DNA from: Diphasiastrum complanatum
Lineage: Eukaryota > Streptophyta > Lycopodiopsida > Lycopodiales > Lycopodiaceae
Reading direction: 5' to 3'
DNA: 64,000 bases
Assembly: GCA_029204225.1 (NCBI GenBank)
Contig: CM055110.1
Coordinates: 32,426,299-32,490,298 of the forward strand
The notes under the pieces: generated by a model
Told to the model about the DNA's origin: nothing
The model's database searches: none
Seen by the model: only the letters and a program-made list of their open reading frames with translations
Shown here: positions 47,065-59,010 of the stretch, piece after piece
How positions within the stretch are numbered: position 1 is the stretch's first letter
Layout: the number at the start of each line of letters is the position of its first letter
Translations under genes and position numbers: made by a program

Positions 47065-47379
47065 CTTATTGGTTTCTTGGTATGTGACCACACATGGCTG
47101 TTTGTCCCATGAGCTTAGAACCCATCTCGTGATCCTATCAATTTTTGCAATCTTGTTCCGTGGTAGTTCAGAATGCATTGAATCACGAGTATTCTTCACC
47201 AATTTGGCTTTTATATCTTGTGACATGGCAGGGGGCAAGCTAATTAGACTAGATATAGACGGAGTGTAGAATACCGCAAATGACTTGTGCCCTGTAGCCA
47301 ACACAAATCTGGCAGCTTTGGAGTGGACGTCACTTTAGTAGGATGGTCCATCAAGTGGGTACAAAAAGTGCGACCATAT
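47065..47379 (-). pseudogene. Cytochrome P450 (CYP85 clan) exon 2, copy in block B
   Basis: Acceptor TTTGACAG before 47379 continues the split Arg codon of exon 1 and reads YGRTFCTHLMDHPTKVTSTP; a one-base loss near 47315 then shifts to AARFVLATGHKSF (the 'aA.FVL' helix B region), AVFYTPSISSLISLPP, ELPRNKIAKIDRITRWVLSS and WDKQPCVVTYQETNK. The donor AAG|GTATGC ends the exon. This aligns with the second exon of CYP85-clan P450s, upstream of the I-helix, EXXR and heme Cys, none of which are present. The frameshift makes it a pseudogene fragment. Confidence 0.75.
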
Positions 47380-47502
47380 CTGTCAAATTACAGAGCTTCA
47401 TGCTTCAAATAGGAGTGGATTCATGTTGCTGAACAAAACATTCAGAATGAGGTAAGCTATAATATTGATCATGTAGTTGAAAAGGGAGTGAACAATTTAT
47501 AC

Positions 47503-47765
47503 CTGACGATGTGCTGGGAGTAGAATTGGAATGGACCCTGGCTGTAGAAAGTGAAGCTTTCGCCGATCCATGGCAGAGACCAGTTTCCCTTTGGCAACTG
47601 TGCACCAAGCAAGTTGTTGATCTGCACATTATTAATACTCTTTCTGGAGCGAGCAGCTATAGCTATGGAGGTGATGAATAGCAGTACAAGAGCAGTGATA
47701 AGAGCAATCTGCAACATCTTCAATCTTCTTCTTCTACTACTACTACTCACACACGAAGAGGTCAT
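47503..47765 (-). pseudogene. Cytochrome P450 (CYP85 clan) exon 1, copy in block B
   Basis: Same structure as 6288-6550: membrane anchor, LPKGNWSLPWIGESFTFYSQ, donor GTCAG|GTATAA. Intron 1 is 123 bp (47380-47502) and the phase matches exon 2. The upstream region keeps a GC-rich stretch (GGGCCGGCCC) and TTTTATAG about 80 bp before the ATG, so the promoter-proximal part of the gene was copied with it. Confidence 0.8.
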
Positions 47766-47956
47766 CGTTTGCGTGAAGACGAGGTATGATACATATTAAG
47801 GCTTTGGAGTGTTGGGGGCCGGCCCATAGAGCCGACCAGGACCCCGCCCTATAAAAGACAATAGTGATTTTTAATCTATTTGGAACCTTCCTTACACAAA
47901 ATTTCACATAGGCCTAAGACATGTCTACTTGTCAATAAACTCAATGCTCATTGGAG

Positions 47957-49060
47957 AGAAAATATAGGAAGTCCGTTAGATGGAACTGGGAAGGCGGCGG
48001 ATGCAAAAATTGGGTCGAAAAAATATATTGGATGGAAAAATTACAGAGGATGGAACAATGTACGGTTTTGAAAAAACACTGGAAAAACCTCGAAAAAACT
48101 TGAAAAACTCCAAAAATATTTTGATATCGAAAAAATCCAAAAAACTTAAAAAACTCAAAAAATTCTGAAAAATTAGAGTCAAGTATTGAAAAATTGAAAG
48201 TATGAAAAATTTACAAGGGATCGAAAAAGAAAAAAAAATTACAAGGGATTGAAAAATCCAAAATTTGAAAAATTTGAAAAATTAGAAAAGACGTTAGATA
48301 CAATCTGAAGATCAGGACAGTGGATGCAAATGTGGCAGATGCAAATGGAAATGGGTGTCAGAAACATTGGAGATGGGCGTCGGATGCAATCTGCAGATGA
48401 GGACGACGAATGCAAATGCAGATGAAGGGTGTCGGATGCAAATTGAAATGAGAATGCTCTATCGGATGGAATTTTGGGATGCACTGACGGATGCATTCGT
48501 CGGCTCCAGAGAGAATAGCTCGTCGGTTCTCCTTCAAAAAATGGAGTGTAATGAGAACGTGTGTGGTTTCAAGAAATGTTTGGAAGCAGTGTGTCGGTGG
48601 TTTTCTTGAACATCTGTCGGTGGTGTTCTGATGCAAATCGGAACGCAGAGACACGATTGAATGCGTGTTTGGAAAAAGATCATGGCAAGACAGGGATCAG
48701 ACAATAAAAAACAGAACGAACTGGAAGATTCACTGTCCGAATTCTTAGAGCATAAAAGCGAGAAGATGGCCACCAGTGGCAACGCAGCGTCGGATGGAAA
48801 AAATCTGTTTAGAAACTCGCGAAATTCGAAAATCACAAAAAATTTGAAAATTGAGAAACTCAAAAAAATTAGACTCGTCGGATGCAAACGTCAAAGAGAG
48901 TTTTTTTGGCAGGTCATCGGATGCGATCGTTAGAGAAAGTCTTTTTGTGCAGTTCATCAGATGCAATCATCGGACACAAGTTTTTTTGAAAAAAAATGGA
49001 TAAACTCGAAAAATTCAGAAAACTCAATTTTTTTTTGAGGAACTCAAAAAAAACTTTGAA
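47957..49060 (+). repeat. Purine-rich CTCGAAAAA / GTCGGATGCAA domain, block B part 1
   Basis: Reverse complement of copy C; the first 480 bp are shared with 22040-22515. A frame at 48661-48933 (KNLFRNSRNSKITKNLKIEK) opens on the repeat text but is not conserved in the 25.8 kb and 53.6 kb copies. Confidence 0.8.
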
Positions 49061-49517
49061 ATCGTCAGTACCATAGTGATTACGTAGTCAAACAATTAAA
49101 CATAAAAAATTATCAGACAAATAATTAGTCGCGAATTGTTCGTGAATTAGTCGGGAAGAAATACAGAAACACATACATTCTGAGATGAAATTGAACGCAA
49201 TAAAGAATAGTATTGATTCAAAACAAAATAGAAGTAAATGAGTATAATAAGTTGCGGATTGAAGCTGTGTACTCTATGCTATCTCTGAGCGGCTAAAAAT
49301 GAAAGTCTGAATTAATGCCCAACAGAATAGGTTCCAGAGTATAAGCTTGTTTGTATATCAGCTCTCGATCATCTGAATATATTGTCCTAAGAAAATTGTC
49401 TCGGACGATTTTCTTGTAAATCTTGCCAAATATTCATCAATTGCCTTGGCAATCTTTGTATTGTCCTTTATGCTTCTGGGTGTTTCCTCCGTTCTTCTTC
49501 CAGTCGAAGTCCCGGCC

Positions 49518-49522
49518 TCATT
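49518..49522 (-). other. Empty target site of Copia-1
   Basis: GGCCTCATTGACACTC is continuous here. In copy C the homologous AATGAGGCC directly follows the Copia-1 3' LTR. Confidence 0.75.
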
Positions 49523-50436
49523 GACACTCTTGTTTTGACAAGAAGTGGAGAACCTTCAATTCGTAGGTTGCACAAACCTTGGGTTATCAGTCTTCAAGGA
49601 GGTTATGAGATTGGTGGTAGAAATAGATTGGACAAATGGGTTGATGATGGTAGGGAAACATGATGAGGGGTTTGGTGGAAGGTGAACGAAATGACAATAT
49701 TATAGTTGCAGCTTGAGATCTTTGTAGTGTCGAACTTTGATTGCCAATTACTTGGTATGGAGCTCACTTTGTCCTACAGGTCCACTATCGTTTTCATCTT
49801 TTCCATTGATCCATTATTTGTTGAGACTCGGCCAAAATCTTTGTCTGCTTCTCGATCTTTTCTTTTGTATTGACATTCTCAACTCTTTGATTTTTATTTA
49901 TTTATTTTGTATTATCTTTTCTTGCAGCTTCACCTGCTTTCTTAAATATTCTTTCTAGCTGACCAACCAATGTAGGTGGTAGTTGGTCTCCACAAGACAT
50001 TGTAATGATCTTTTAGCTGCCTCGGTAAGACTACCAGGGTCTGGAAAGTGATGAATGGTGAGATGGTGGAATAACAAAAAAATGTAAGGTAAGGTGGTGG
50101 TGGTGGTAGTACTCTGATGATGGAAGTTACAGTGTAGATGGTGTGGATGATATAACAGACATAGAAGTAGATACATATGTTGTGAAAAGAGAACTGGATG
50201 ATGAAATGTGGATGATGTGGATGTAGGAGTGGTTGAAAGAGAATACTGATTTCCCAATTCTTGTACTTTCCCCTCCTTAAGGATCTTCATCTCTCTGGTG
50301 TTCGAAACCTGAGGTTTATGACTGTGGTGCTTCACCTAGTTGAATCTCGTTCGATTGTCCATTTGTCTACTTAATCTTTGTCTTCTTGAGTGGGATCAAC
50401 TACAAGTGTATCTTCTGCTTCTGTGGTTGTAGGTAA
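49523..50436 (-). other. Block B-specific sequence with coding-like minus-strand text, unresolved
   Basis: A 126-codon minus frame (50335-49955) reads NTREMKILKEGKVQELGNQY and a His/Thr-rich part, and further down LTEAAKRSLQCLVETNYHLH. Stops interrupt every longer path. It is adjacent to the Pro/Gln/Ser-rich text at 50437-50780. No family recognised. Confidence 0.3.
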
Positions 50437-51830
50437 CTCCCTTTCTCCCTCCCCTGAAACTGTTGCCTATGGAGGTTGTTGGAATGTGAGGGGATCATGT
50501 GAGTAGTTGGAATGTCCTGGTTGGTGATGGGGACCTGGATCTTGTAGCAGCAGGGGATTGCACTTGTGGTGATTGTGGTTGCTGAGTATCCATCAGTTGT
50601 AGCTGTGGTGAGGAAGTGGCAGGTGATGTTTGTCTGGTCCTGCTCAGCTAGTCTACAATCTGCATTTCTCTTCATGAAGATTGTCTCACTATTGCACATT
50701 TGGTGATATAGGTACATGCAGCTGCTACCTCTGGATCTTTGATAGTATCCAAGCTGGACTTTCATTGAATGAAGGACTCACTTGACTGATCTGTCGGTTG
50801 ATGCCATCAGTTGACCCTTTAGATAACTTCTTCGGCTAGAATACCTTGGTTGAAAAATTTTGTTGAAGTTCGATCAAGAGATTTGGCAGAAGCCGAGGTG
50901 ATTGGAGCGCTCTATAAGAGCACTTGGTCATGGCACTCAGGTAGAACATTTGGTGGAGCCCTCGGTTGGAACAATTGGTCGAAGCACGTTGGACCAAATT
51001 TTCACAATGTTTCTATAGTTGACTCGAAGACCAATATCTGAATTATATGCAAGAAGCAACTTTGAAGTGACATGGATCTCTCAAAAACTTGGATATGCAC
51101 CAATATCCTAAACTCTCTACAAGGTGATTTGAAGATGGATAGATAAATAAAAAAATTCATTCTTGAGCTATTCTACAAGTATGACTTGCCATTTACAGAG
51201 AGTTGATAAATGCAGAGTGCTTGTCAAACAAAAAATTCATGCATCAGAGAGCGGATGCTATAGTGTCTATGGTGGAAAACTTCAGTTGAACCCCTCGGTC
51301 GAGGAGACTCGGTTTCAATTCCTTAGTGAAGATTCAGTTGAAGAGTTCGGTGGAAAAAAGTTGGTTCAAAACATTCGGATGGAAGCCTCGGCTAAAGAGC
51401 CTTGGTTTTAATATTTAGTGGATTTTGGAAGTATATGAACCATCAGATATAGCATCGGATGTATTTTTGTCAATATGAAATAGTCAAGCATTGGACATAA
51501 AATCGGATGTGACGAGAGATTGAAGAGTCAGATATAAAATATGGGAACTCTCAGATGGGCTGGTCGGATGTAACTTTAATAACAGTTTAGAGGCCTGTCA
51601 GATCTTCTGTTGATTACAGTCTCGTATGTACTTGGCCATGAATGGACTTGTCTTCGACTGTTTTGTCTTTGACTGAATCGTATACCAGAATCATATTAGC
51701 AATATGGGATTCTATATTGATTTTTTTTCAGATTCGATTGAACTGATAGGATATGATTGATATTTCAAATCAACCATAAAAATCTGAACAATGGTGAAGA
51801 ACTTTGATAACTCATTGAATGTATTCTGAA
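50437..51830. other. Duplicated unassigned segment (matches 22516-23860)
   Basis: Collinear with block A with scattered substitutions. The minus-strand low-complexity frame (50765-50400) is longer here than in A but differs in its tail, so coding is doubtful. Confidence 0.4.
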
Positions 51831-54260
51831 GCTCGTCGGATGCCAACTGTGGAATGCAAAGAGAATGCAGGGACAGATGTAGCAAAATGCAGTAGCGGAT
51901 GCAAATGTGTCGGATGCAGATGAAGGTAGAGGGCGTTAGATGCAATGGTTGGAAGGCACTGGCGGATGCAAATGGTTGGCGAATGCAATGGGCATCGGAT
52001 AGAACTGAGATGGAGGATGTCGGATGAAACTGATGAGGAAGGGTGTCGGATGCAAACGAAGGTGGAGGGAGTCGGATGGAGATTGGCGGATGCAATGGAC
52101 GTCGGATGGAACTGGATCGAAAAAAAAAATAGACTGGATCGAAAAGACAGTGGATGAAAAAAAGTATAAGTTATCGAAAAATTTACTAGGGATAAAAAAA
52201 TTATAAGGGGTCAAAAAATAAGAGATCAAAAAATAAGAGATTGAATAAAATTAGAATCGAAAAATAAAATTTGAAAAATGAAATTCGAAACATGAAACTC
52301 GAAAAATAAAAACTCGAAAAATGAGAACTCAAAAAAAGAGAATTCAAAAAATTAAAATTCGAAAAAAATAAACTCGAAAACAAAATTTGAAAAATTAGGA
52401 CTCAAAAAATCTATTATCGAAAACAATCTATCGAAAAAATCTAGGCCCGAAAAAATTTACAGTGACTCGGAACAAACTCGAAAAAAAATTGAGTTGATAA
52501 AGTATCGAAAAAATCTGATTGCAGATATCATCTCGGTTTGTTTGAGTCAATATAATATCGAAAAATTCTGGAAAACATCGAGTCGTGTATCGAAAAAATC
52601 TTAAGTATGAAAAAAATGACAAGGGACTGAAAAATGTCAAGTATCGAAACAATCATAAGATATCGAAAAAATCGAAAAACGTGAAAAAATCGAAAACATA
52701 AAAAAAAATCGAAAGAAACTTAATAAATTGCAGAAACTCAAAAATCGTGATACAACTCGAAAAACCTCAAAAACTTGAAAGAAACTCGGAAAAACTTGAA
52801 AAGTCGAAAAAACTCAAAAATTTTATAAAATCTGAAAGAACTCAAAAAACTTAAAAACTCGGAAAACTCGAAAAATTTCAAAACCCGGAGTTAAATACTT
52901 GAAAAAATTCAAAAAAATATCAAAAATCTAAAAAACTCAAAAAAATTCAAAATACGGAGGATGGAACTAGAAAGACGGCGGATGCAAAAACTGGGTTGAA
53001 AAAATATATTGGATGGAAAAATTACAAAGGATGGATCAATGTACAGTTTTGAAAAAACACTGGAAAAACCTCAAAAAGACTTTGAAAAAACTTGAAAAAC
53101 TTCAAAAATGTTAAGATATCGAAAAAAAATCCAAAAACCTTGAAAAACTCGAATTTTTTTGAAAAATTAGAGTCAAGTATCGAAAAATTGAAAGTATGAA
53201 AAAATTACAAGGGATCGAAAAATCCAAATCTGAAAAACTCGAAAAATTAGAAAAGACGTGGGATACAATCTGAAGATCAAGACCATAGATGCAAATGAAG
53301 ATGAGTGTCAGAAACATTGGAGATAGGCGTCAGATGCAATCTGCAGATGAGGGCCGGATGCAAATGCAAATGAAGGGTGTCGGATGGAATTTTGGGATGC
53401 ACTAGGTGATGGATTCGTCAGTTCTAGAGAGAATAGCTCGACGGTTCTCCCTCAGAAAATGGACTGTAATCGAAACGTGTGTGGTTTCAAGAAACGTTTG
53501 GGAGCAGCGTGTCGGTGGTTTTCTTGAACATCTGTTGGTGGTGTTCTGATGCAAATCGAAACGCAAAGACACGATTGAATGCGTGTGTTTTAAAAAAGAT
53601 CATGACAAGACATGGAACAGACAATAAAAAACAGAACGAACTGGAAGATCACTGTTATAATCGAATTCTTGGAGCATAAAAGTGAGAAGATGGCCATCAA
53701 CGGCAATGCAGCGTCGGATAGAAAAAATCTATTTAGAAACTCGAAAAACAAAAAAATCACGAAAAATTCGGAAGTTAAGAAACTCAAAAAAATTAGACTC
53801 ATCAAATGCAAACGTCAAAGAAGGTTTTTTTGGCAGGTTGTCGGATGCAATCGTCAAAGAAAGTCTCTTTGTGCAGTTTGTCAGATGCAATCATCGGACA
53901 CAAGTTTTTTTTTTTTAATGCAAAAAAATAGATAAACTCAAAAAATTCAAAAAACTCAAAAAAAATTTGAGAAACTTGAAAAAATAGGAAATACTGATTT
54001 GAGAAAAAATGACGGATGTAGTTGTCTGAGAGAAAATTTATGCTGTTTTTTGGGTTTTTTTGTGGTCGTCGGATGCAATATTTAGATGGAATCGTCGGAT
54101 GGAATCGTCAGATTAAATTTTTTTGAATTTTTATGTTTGAAGTGTTTGGCGGATGCATGGCAGATGGAAACTGAGGCAATTCAAAAAAACTTGAGAAACT
54201 CAAAAAATCGAATAAATCAAAAATCGAAAAAAATGGCGGTCGAAAATTGGCGGTGCGACG
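51830..54260 (+). repeat. Purine-rich CTCGAAAAA / GTCGGATGCAA domain, block B part 2
   Basis: Collinear with 23860-26530, including another 1.1 kb unit at about 52955-54000. B lacks some stretches of A (for example around 24540-24650). Confidence 0.8.
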
Positions 54261-54950
54261 GTGGGGTTTTTTGAAATTTTGGGGTGAGTTTGCACAGATT
54301 TGAAATGATCACGATCTGATAAACAATATAGAATGCGTGCTTGTGGGAAATAGAAATTGGGGAGAGCAAACAACACAAACAAAAATGAACAGAACTGAAA
54401 GATGGGCTAGTGAAATGAGCCCTATGGATCGAAATGCAAGAAGACTGTCAATGGCAACTGGCGCCAGTGTTAGCGCAAGAATCTCCTATCAATGTTAACA
54501 GAAGTAATTATCTAGATACTGACTAGCAGTGCTCCAGATGATCGACTCTTTGCTTTACGATTGTCAATGGGTTTCTAAAATGGATCTTGGCTCTATTTGT
54601 AATCTATATACAATAAATGCTTTGCGTACAAGCAGTAGATAGTTCTATAGGATGGTAAATAAAGCTTCACTTCCCAACGATTGTCAAGCTCAAACACCTG
54701 ATTAATCCCATTTAAGGTTGCATGACATATGCACATACATCTTGTGTGCTATAAGTACCTTGCAAGAGCTCACCATCCTACACTTCCAAGTTTCAATGCT
54801 TGGTACCAAAATCCTCTTCTGATTAACATTCATTCACCATGGCTTGGGGGTGAAACTATTGTCATGGGTTGATCTTTAGCTTCTAGCTAGTTGGGTGGTT
54901 TGGCCCCACAATCTATCCTTTTGGTGCTTTATTGGCCAATACAACCGCTT
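54261..54950. other. Duplicated non-coding segment (matches 26531-27217)
   Basis: Collinear with block A; no conserved frame. Confidence 0.6.
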
Positions 54951-55478
54951 GGCCGAGACTAGCTATATTGGCCAAAATTGCTAGTTAACTCTAAAAATGA
55001 TTCTAGTTGAGCTATATTCTAGTTTTAAGTCAAGCTACCAAATAGTCCAATGAAATAAAATCAATACAATAGGCTTTATCGGAACTATCAGCACTGTCAT
55101 CACTATCAGTAGTCGACACTATCAACATCTAGATCCATTACTAAAGTATTCACATGAGAACTTACCCCTTGTCATAGCAGATATTGTAGCAAATCTATGA
55201 GAAGAGTATAGACATATCATTAGACATTATTTTTGATCAATCTAGGTATCACTAACCAAATCTTATCACTCTAAGGAGGTCAATTAGCATGAGATCGTGG
55301 AGACACCCACACCCTCCATGGATGTGATCATGTTCATATGATCCTAGTAAAACCATATTGATCAGGGAGCATGGCTTAGATGGATAAAGCACTCCCAAGT
55401 GGTCAAGCATTGTGGTGCTTTATATTTCTCGTATGACATGACTACCAAAAGAAGGTAATGTCAATTACATGTAGATCT

Positions 55479-56205
55479 TGTGAAGATTATTAAAATATTG
55501 TCTTCCTATCTCGAGTTTGGGGTCATGTCCATGATAATTTCCACTAGATTTCATGTTGTACATATAAGGGCGTGAATTGAGCACATATCCTTCTAGTGTA
55601 GCTCGGATTTGAGTTCGATAGGTTCCATTATGATGATATGCAGATGTTTTGATAGCGTGCAAAGTCTTACTGTATGCATGCAAGCCACATGCAATCAGTG
55701 CATGCAACATGCAAAGTAGTTTCTGTGACCTACACATGTCTAGGCAATTTTATGAGTTGACATGCAGTACATGCACCATACATGCATGCAGTTACACATG
55801 TGGATCTCTGGTAGGTGAATTAGTTCAGTTAAGAGGACTTTCCATGCAACTCCACTATAGGAATTTGAGTCTCTCTCATGTAGGGAAAGCTGGGCATGTT
55901 TGCCATATTGTGAATATTGAGATTTTGGTGTTTTGGACTCATTATCTCTCTACCCAAGTTTCCTATGTATGATTTTCTCTCTCTACCCAAGAGCAGTCTC
56001 TTTTTCCCATACTGAACACTTAGAATTATTTTTGACATTCATTTCTCATAGTGAAGAGTTAGATTTTTTCATCAGATGTATGCCATTTTGCTCTTGCCTT
56101 AGATTTTTCAAGCATACTGTTCTTTGATCAATCTTGTGAATCACAACACCTCAGTAAGATCTTGTAGGGTGTGTAGTGAAGTTCACACGTGCTAAAAACT
56201 TCACA
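55479..56205 (+). repeat. 5' LTR of Copia-3 (727 bp)
   Basis: TGTGAAGATTATTAAAATATTG ... GTGCTAAAAACTTCACA. Very similar to the 3' LTR, with a few substitutions and 1-4 bp indels. Rich in CATGCA/TGCATG motifs at 55670-55800. Confidence 0.95.
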
Positions 56206-56220
56206 TGGTTTCAGAGCTTC
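56206..56220 (+). other. Primer-binding site of Copia-3
   Basis: TGGTTTCAGAGCTTC directly follows the LTR; one base from the common TGGTATCAGAGC initiator-Met primer site. Confidence 0.85.
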
Positions 56221-57009
56221 ATGATTTGAAGAGGTGAGGGAGTATACATTAGATCATTAGTGTTTTTGCTTGCAAGAGCTCGAATTTTGGAGAAGGATTC
56301 AAACTTGCTGAGAAACAAGCAATTTGTGGACCATGAGTGGATAAAATCAAGGCTGATATGATCCAGCGGAGCTCTGTACGGACAGAGAGCTCACACGTGT
56401 GAAATCAGCCCTCATTAATGAGTGCTACTTCTCAAGAAATGATCCAAATTTGATGTTCTATAGCTTGTTGGATAGGTATTGGAGAGTAGAATGTGTTGCT
56501 TTTGTTTCTAAATCAATTTGATTTGTTTTTAGAAGAGTTTTAGGCAATCAGAGTTTGAGAGGGTACTCAACTCGTGGGATATGCCAAAGTGAGCACACAT
56601 CTATCTTTTTCACCATTTTCATCAATTTTCATTGTCAATCAAATAGGATTGAATAGAAGTGAGTGTTCTGAGGTCTTAGACTTTTCATTTCACACATATT
56701 ACTGTGTTTGAGTTGAAAGTAAGTTCGTAGAGAGTTTATCGGTAGACTTCTTGCTTGCATGTGCTTCTTTTTTGACAAGCAAAATCCAAATTCAAGATAG
56801 ATTGATTTTTTGTATTGAGAATTTGTTCTCAATTTTGTTGCTAGATTTCATAGGGTGGATCAACATCTGTGTTAGATCCTAGATTGAGATAGCAAGCAAC
56901 ATCCTTTCAACTCCATTTTTTATCATTACTAGAATTTCTCACCAAGAAGAAGTATTCATCTTCACATTTCTTAGAGAACAGTGAGAGATTAACATCTTCC
57001 AATTATGCA
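56221..57009 (+). other. Copia-3 leader
   Basis: About 790 bp between primer-binding site and gag, without coding resemblance until ERLTSSNYAMW, just upstream of the first available ATG at 57010. CACACGTGTG lies at 56392-56401. Confidence 0.7.
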
Positions 57010-58810
57010 ATGTGGAAGATCAGAATGGAATCATTGTTGATTCTACAGGATGTAATGGATATTGTGAGTGGAGCTGAAGAAGAACCTGTTGCACCTAATG
57101 AAGCTGCAACATTTCACAAAAGAACCAGAATTGCCCTTCATTTTATAAAAATGAATGTTACCAATGAAGTGTTAAGAGAGATCAGTACATGCACCACTGC
57201 CAAGGAAGCTTGGGATACTCTAAAAACAATCTATGAAATCAAAAATACTTCTAGATTGCTTACACTTAGGAACCAAATATTTCTAAGTTATTAGAGAGTA
57301 GATGAGAGTGCTTCATCATATGTCATGAGAGTTAAGGATCTTCATCAAGAGTTAGCTAGTATTAGTGATGCCCTTAAGAACACTGAACTTGTTCAAGTAG
57401 TCCTAAATGGACTTAGAGATGAGTATGACAATATTGTGTAGACTTATGTTGTCAGAGAGGATCTTCCATCCTTGGAGACACTGCAAGGTGTTCTCATTGC
57501 TGAAGAAAGCAGGCAAGAGAACAAGATGCTAAGGATCAACAAACTTTCATTGAAAGATGGTGGAGATGACAAAGCACTCTTCATCAGATACAAGTCAAGA
57601 GGCAAGGGCAAAGGACAACAACACTTCAAGAAGGACAAAGCCAAAGAAGGTGGTGAGGATCAGTCCTCACAAGGTGCAACATCCAGTGGCAAGAAGAAGC
57701 TGTCAAAGATCAAGTGTTTTTTTCGTGGAAAGAAAGGACATTATGCATCAAACTGTTTCAAGAAGAAGAACCAATCTAAGCAAGCTAACCTTATTAATGA
57801 GGATGAGTGTGAGGGTGTAGAGAGTGAAAGAGAGGATTCATTAATGATGTCTACTTTTTCATCTTTTCCTTTTAAGAATGAAGAAGTCTGGTGGATAGAT
57901 AGTGGGGCTAGTTCCCAGTTGTCTAGTTCTAGGAACTCTTTCACTAATCTCATGCCATATCTAGGTGCAAAAAGGTCAATCTATACTGCTAATGATGTAG
58001 AGTGTAGGTTTGAAGGAATAGGTAGCATTCTATTACATGCATCATCATCAAAATCATTTTGCTTACATGATGTACTGTATGTACCTAAATTGACTAAGAA
58101 TCTCATTAGTGTAGGACAGTTGTTTGATAGTGGATTGGATGCCAAGTTTTAAGTTGACAAGTGTATAATCTCAAGAGAAAATGAAGTTATTGCTAGAGGA
58201 TCTAGAATTGGTAAGTTGTACAAACTAGATTCTAGGGAGAGCGCTAACATTTCAGATATTGCTTATGAGACCAAGGTTCTACAGGAGGATCTGTGGCATA
58301 AGAGATTGGGTCATCCCAATTTCAAAGCCATGCAATCTATGGTCAAAGAAGGAAAAGTTGTTGGTCTACCAAAGACACTGTCAAATCAGCTTCTACCTTG
58401 TGAAGCTTGTGTGCTGGCAAAGTCACACAGAAGGCCTTTTCCTAGATCAAGTATCAAGACAAAGCAACCATTTGAACTTGTACACTCAGATGTTCATTTG
58501 TTATCAACTAAGAGCAAAGGAGGAGCCAACTGCTTTGTCTCTTTTGTAGATGATTATACAAGACATTCTTGGATCTGTTTCAAAAGCCATGGTTTATGAT
58601 GTTTCTTACTTTTAAAGCTTATGTAGAGAAGCAGTTTCCTTTCAAGATAAAAGCTTTAAGAAGTGATAGTGGAGGGGAATAGACTTCCAATAAGTTTAAA
58701 GACTTTTGTGAGAGAGAGGGTATTCAAAGAGAGTTCTCTTGTTCATATACTCCTCAGCAAAATGGAGTTGTTGAGAGAGAAAATAGAACTTTGTGTGAAT
58801 GTGCAAAAGC
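57010..58810 (+). pseudogene. Copia-3 gag-protease-integrase (part), interrupted
   Basis: One frame carries gag (KIRMESLLILQDVMDIV), a zinc knuckle with its second Cys changed to Arg (CFFRGKKGHYASNC), protease WWIDSGASSQL, GAG-pre-integrase LWHKRLGHPNFKAMQS, the integrase Cys pair CEAC and first Asp HSDVHLLSTKSKGG. Stops lie near 57292, 57439 and 58150. A frameshift near 58575 leads to RSDSGGE and QQNGVVERENRTLCEC. There the integrase stops: the next bases belong to RT, so roughly 760 bp present in Copia-1 are deleted. The ATG at 57010 is internal; related gags start about 20 codons earlier. Confidence 0.9.
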
Positions 58811-59010
58811 CTTTGTGCTAAAGGCTACTCTCAGATTAAAGGTCTTGATTATGAAATTACCTTTGCACCAGTTGCAAAGATGGTAACAATTCGAATACTC
58901 ATCTCTCTTGCATGTTTTCACAAATGGAGTATGTTCCAGTTTGATGTTTCTAGTGCATTTCTCAATGGTTACCTTGAGGAAGAGATTTATATGGAGCAAC
59001 CTCCAGGTTT
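58811..59010 (+). pseudogene. Copia-3 RT N-terminal piece after the deletion
   Basis: CAKGYSQIKGLDYEITFAPV, MVTIRILISLACFHKWSMFQ, FDVSSAFLNGYLEEEIYMEQ then PPGL and a stop. The stop results from a one-base loss at the codon after PPG; RT continues in the next frame. Confidence 0.88.

Noticed and set aside
55649-55972. 107-codon frame in the Copia-3 LTR
   Set aside because: Lies entirely within the LTR; the 3' LTR counterpart is shifted and shorter, so it is not conserved coding.
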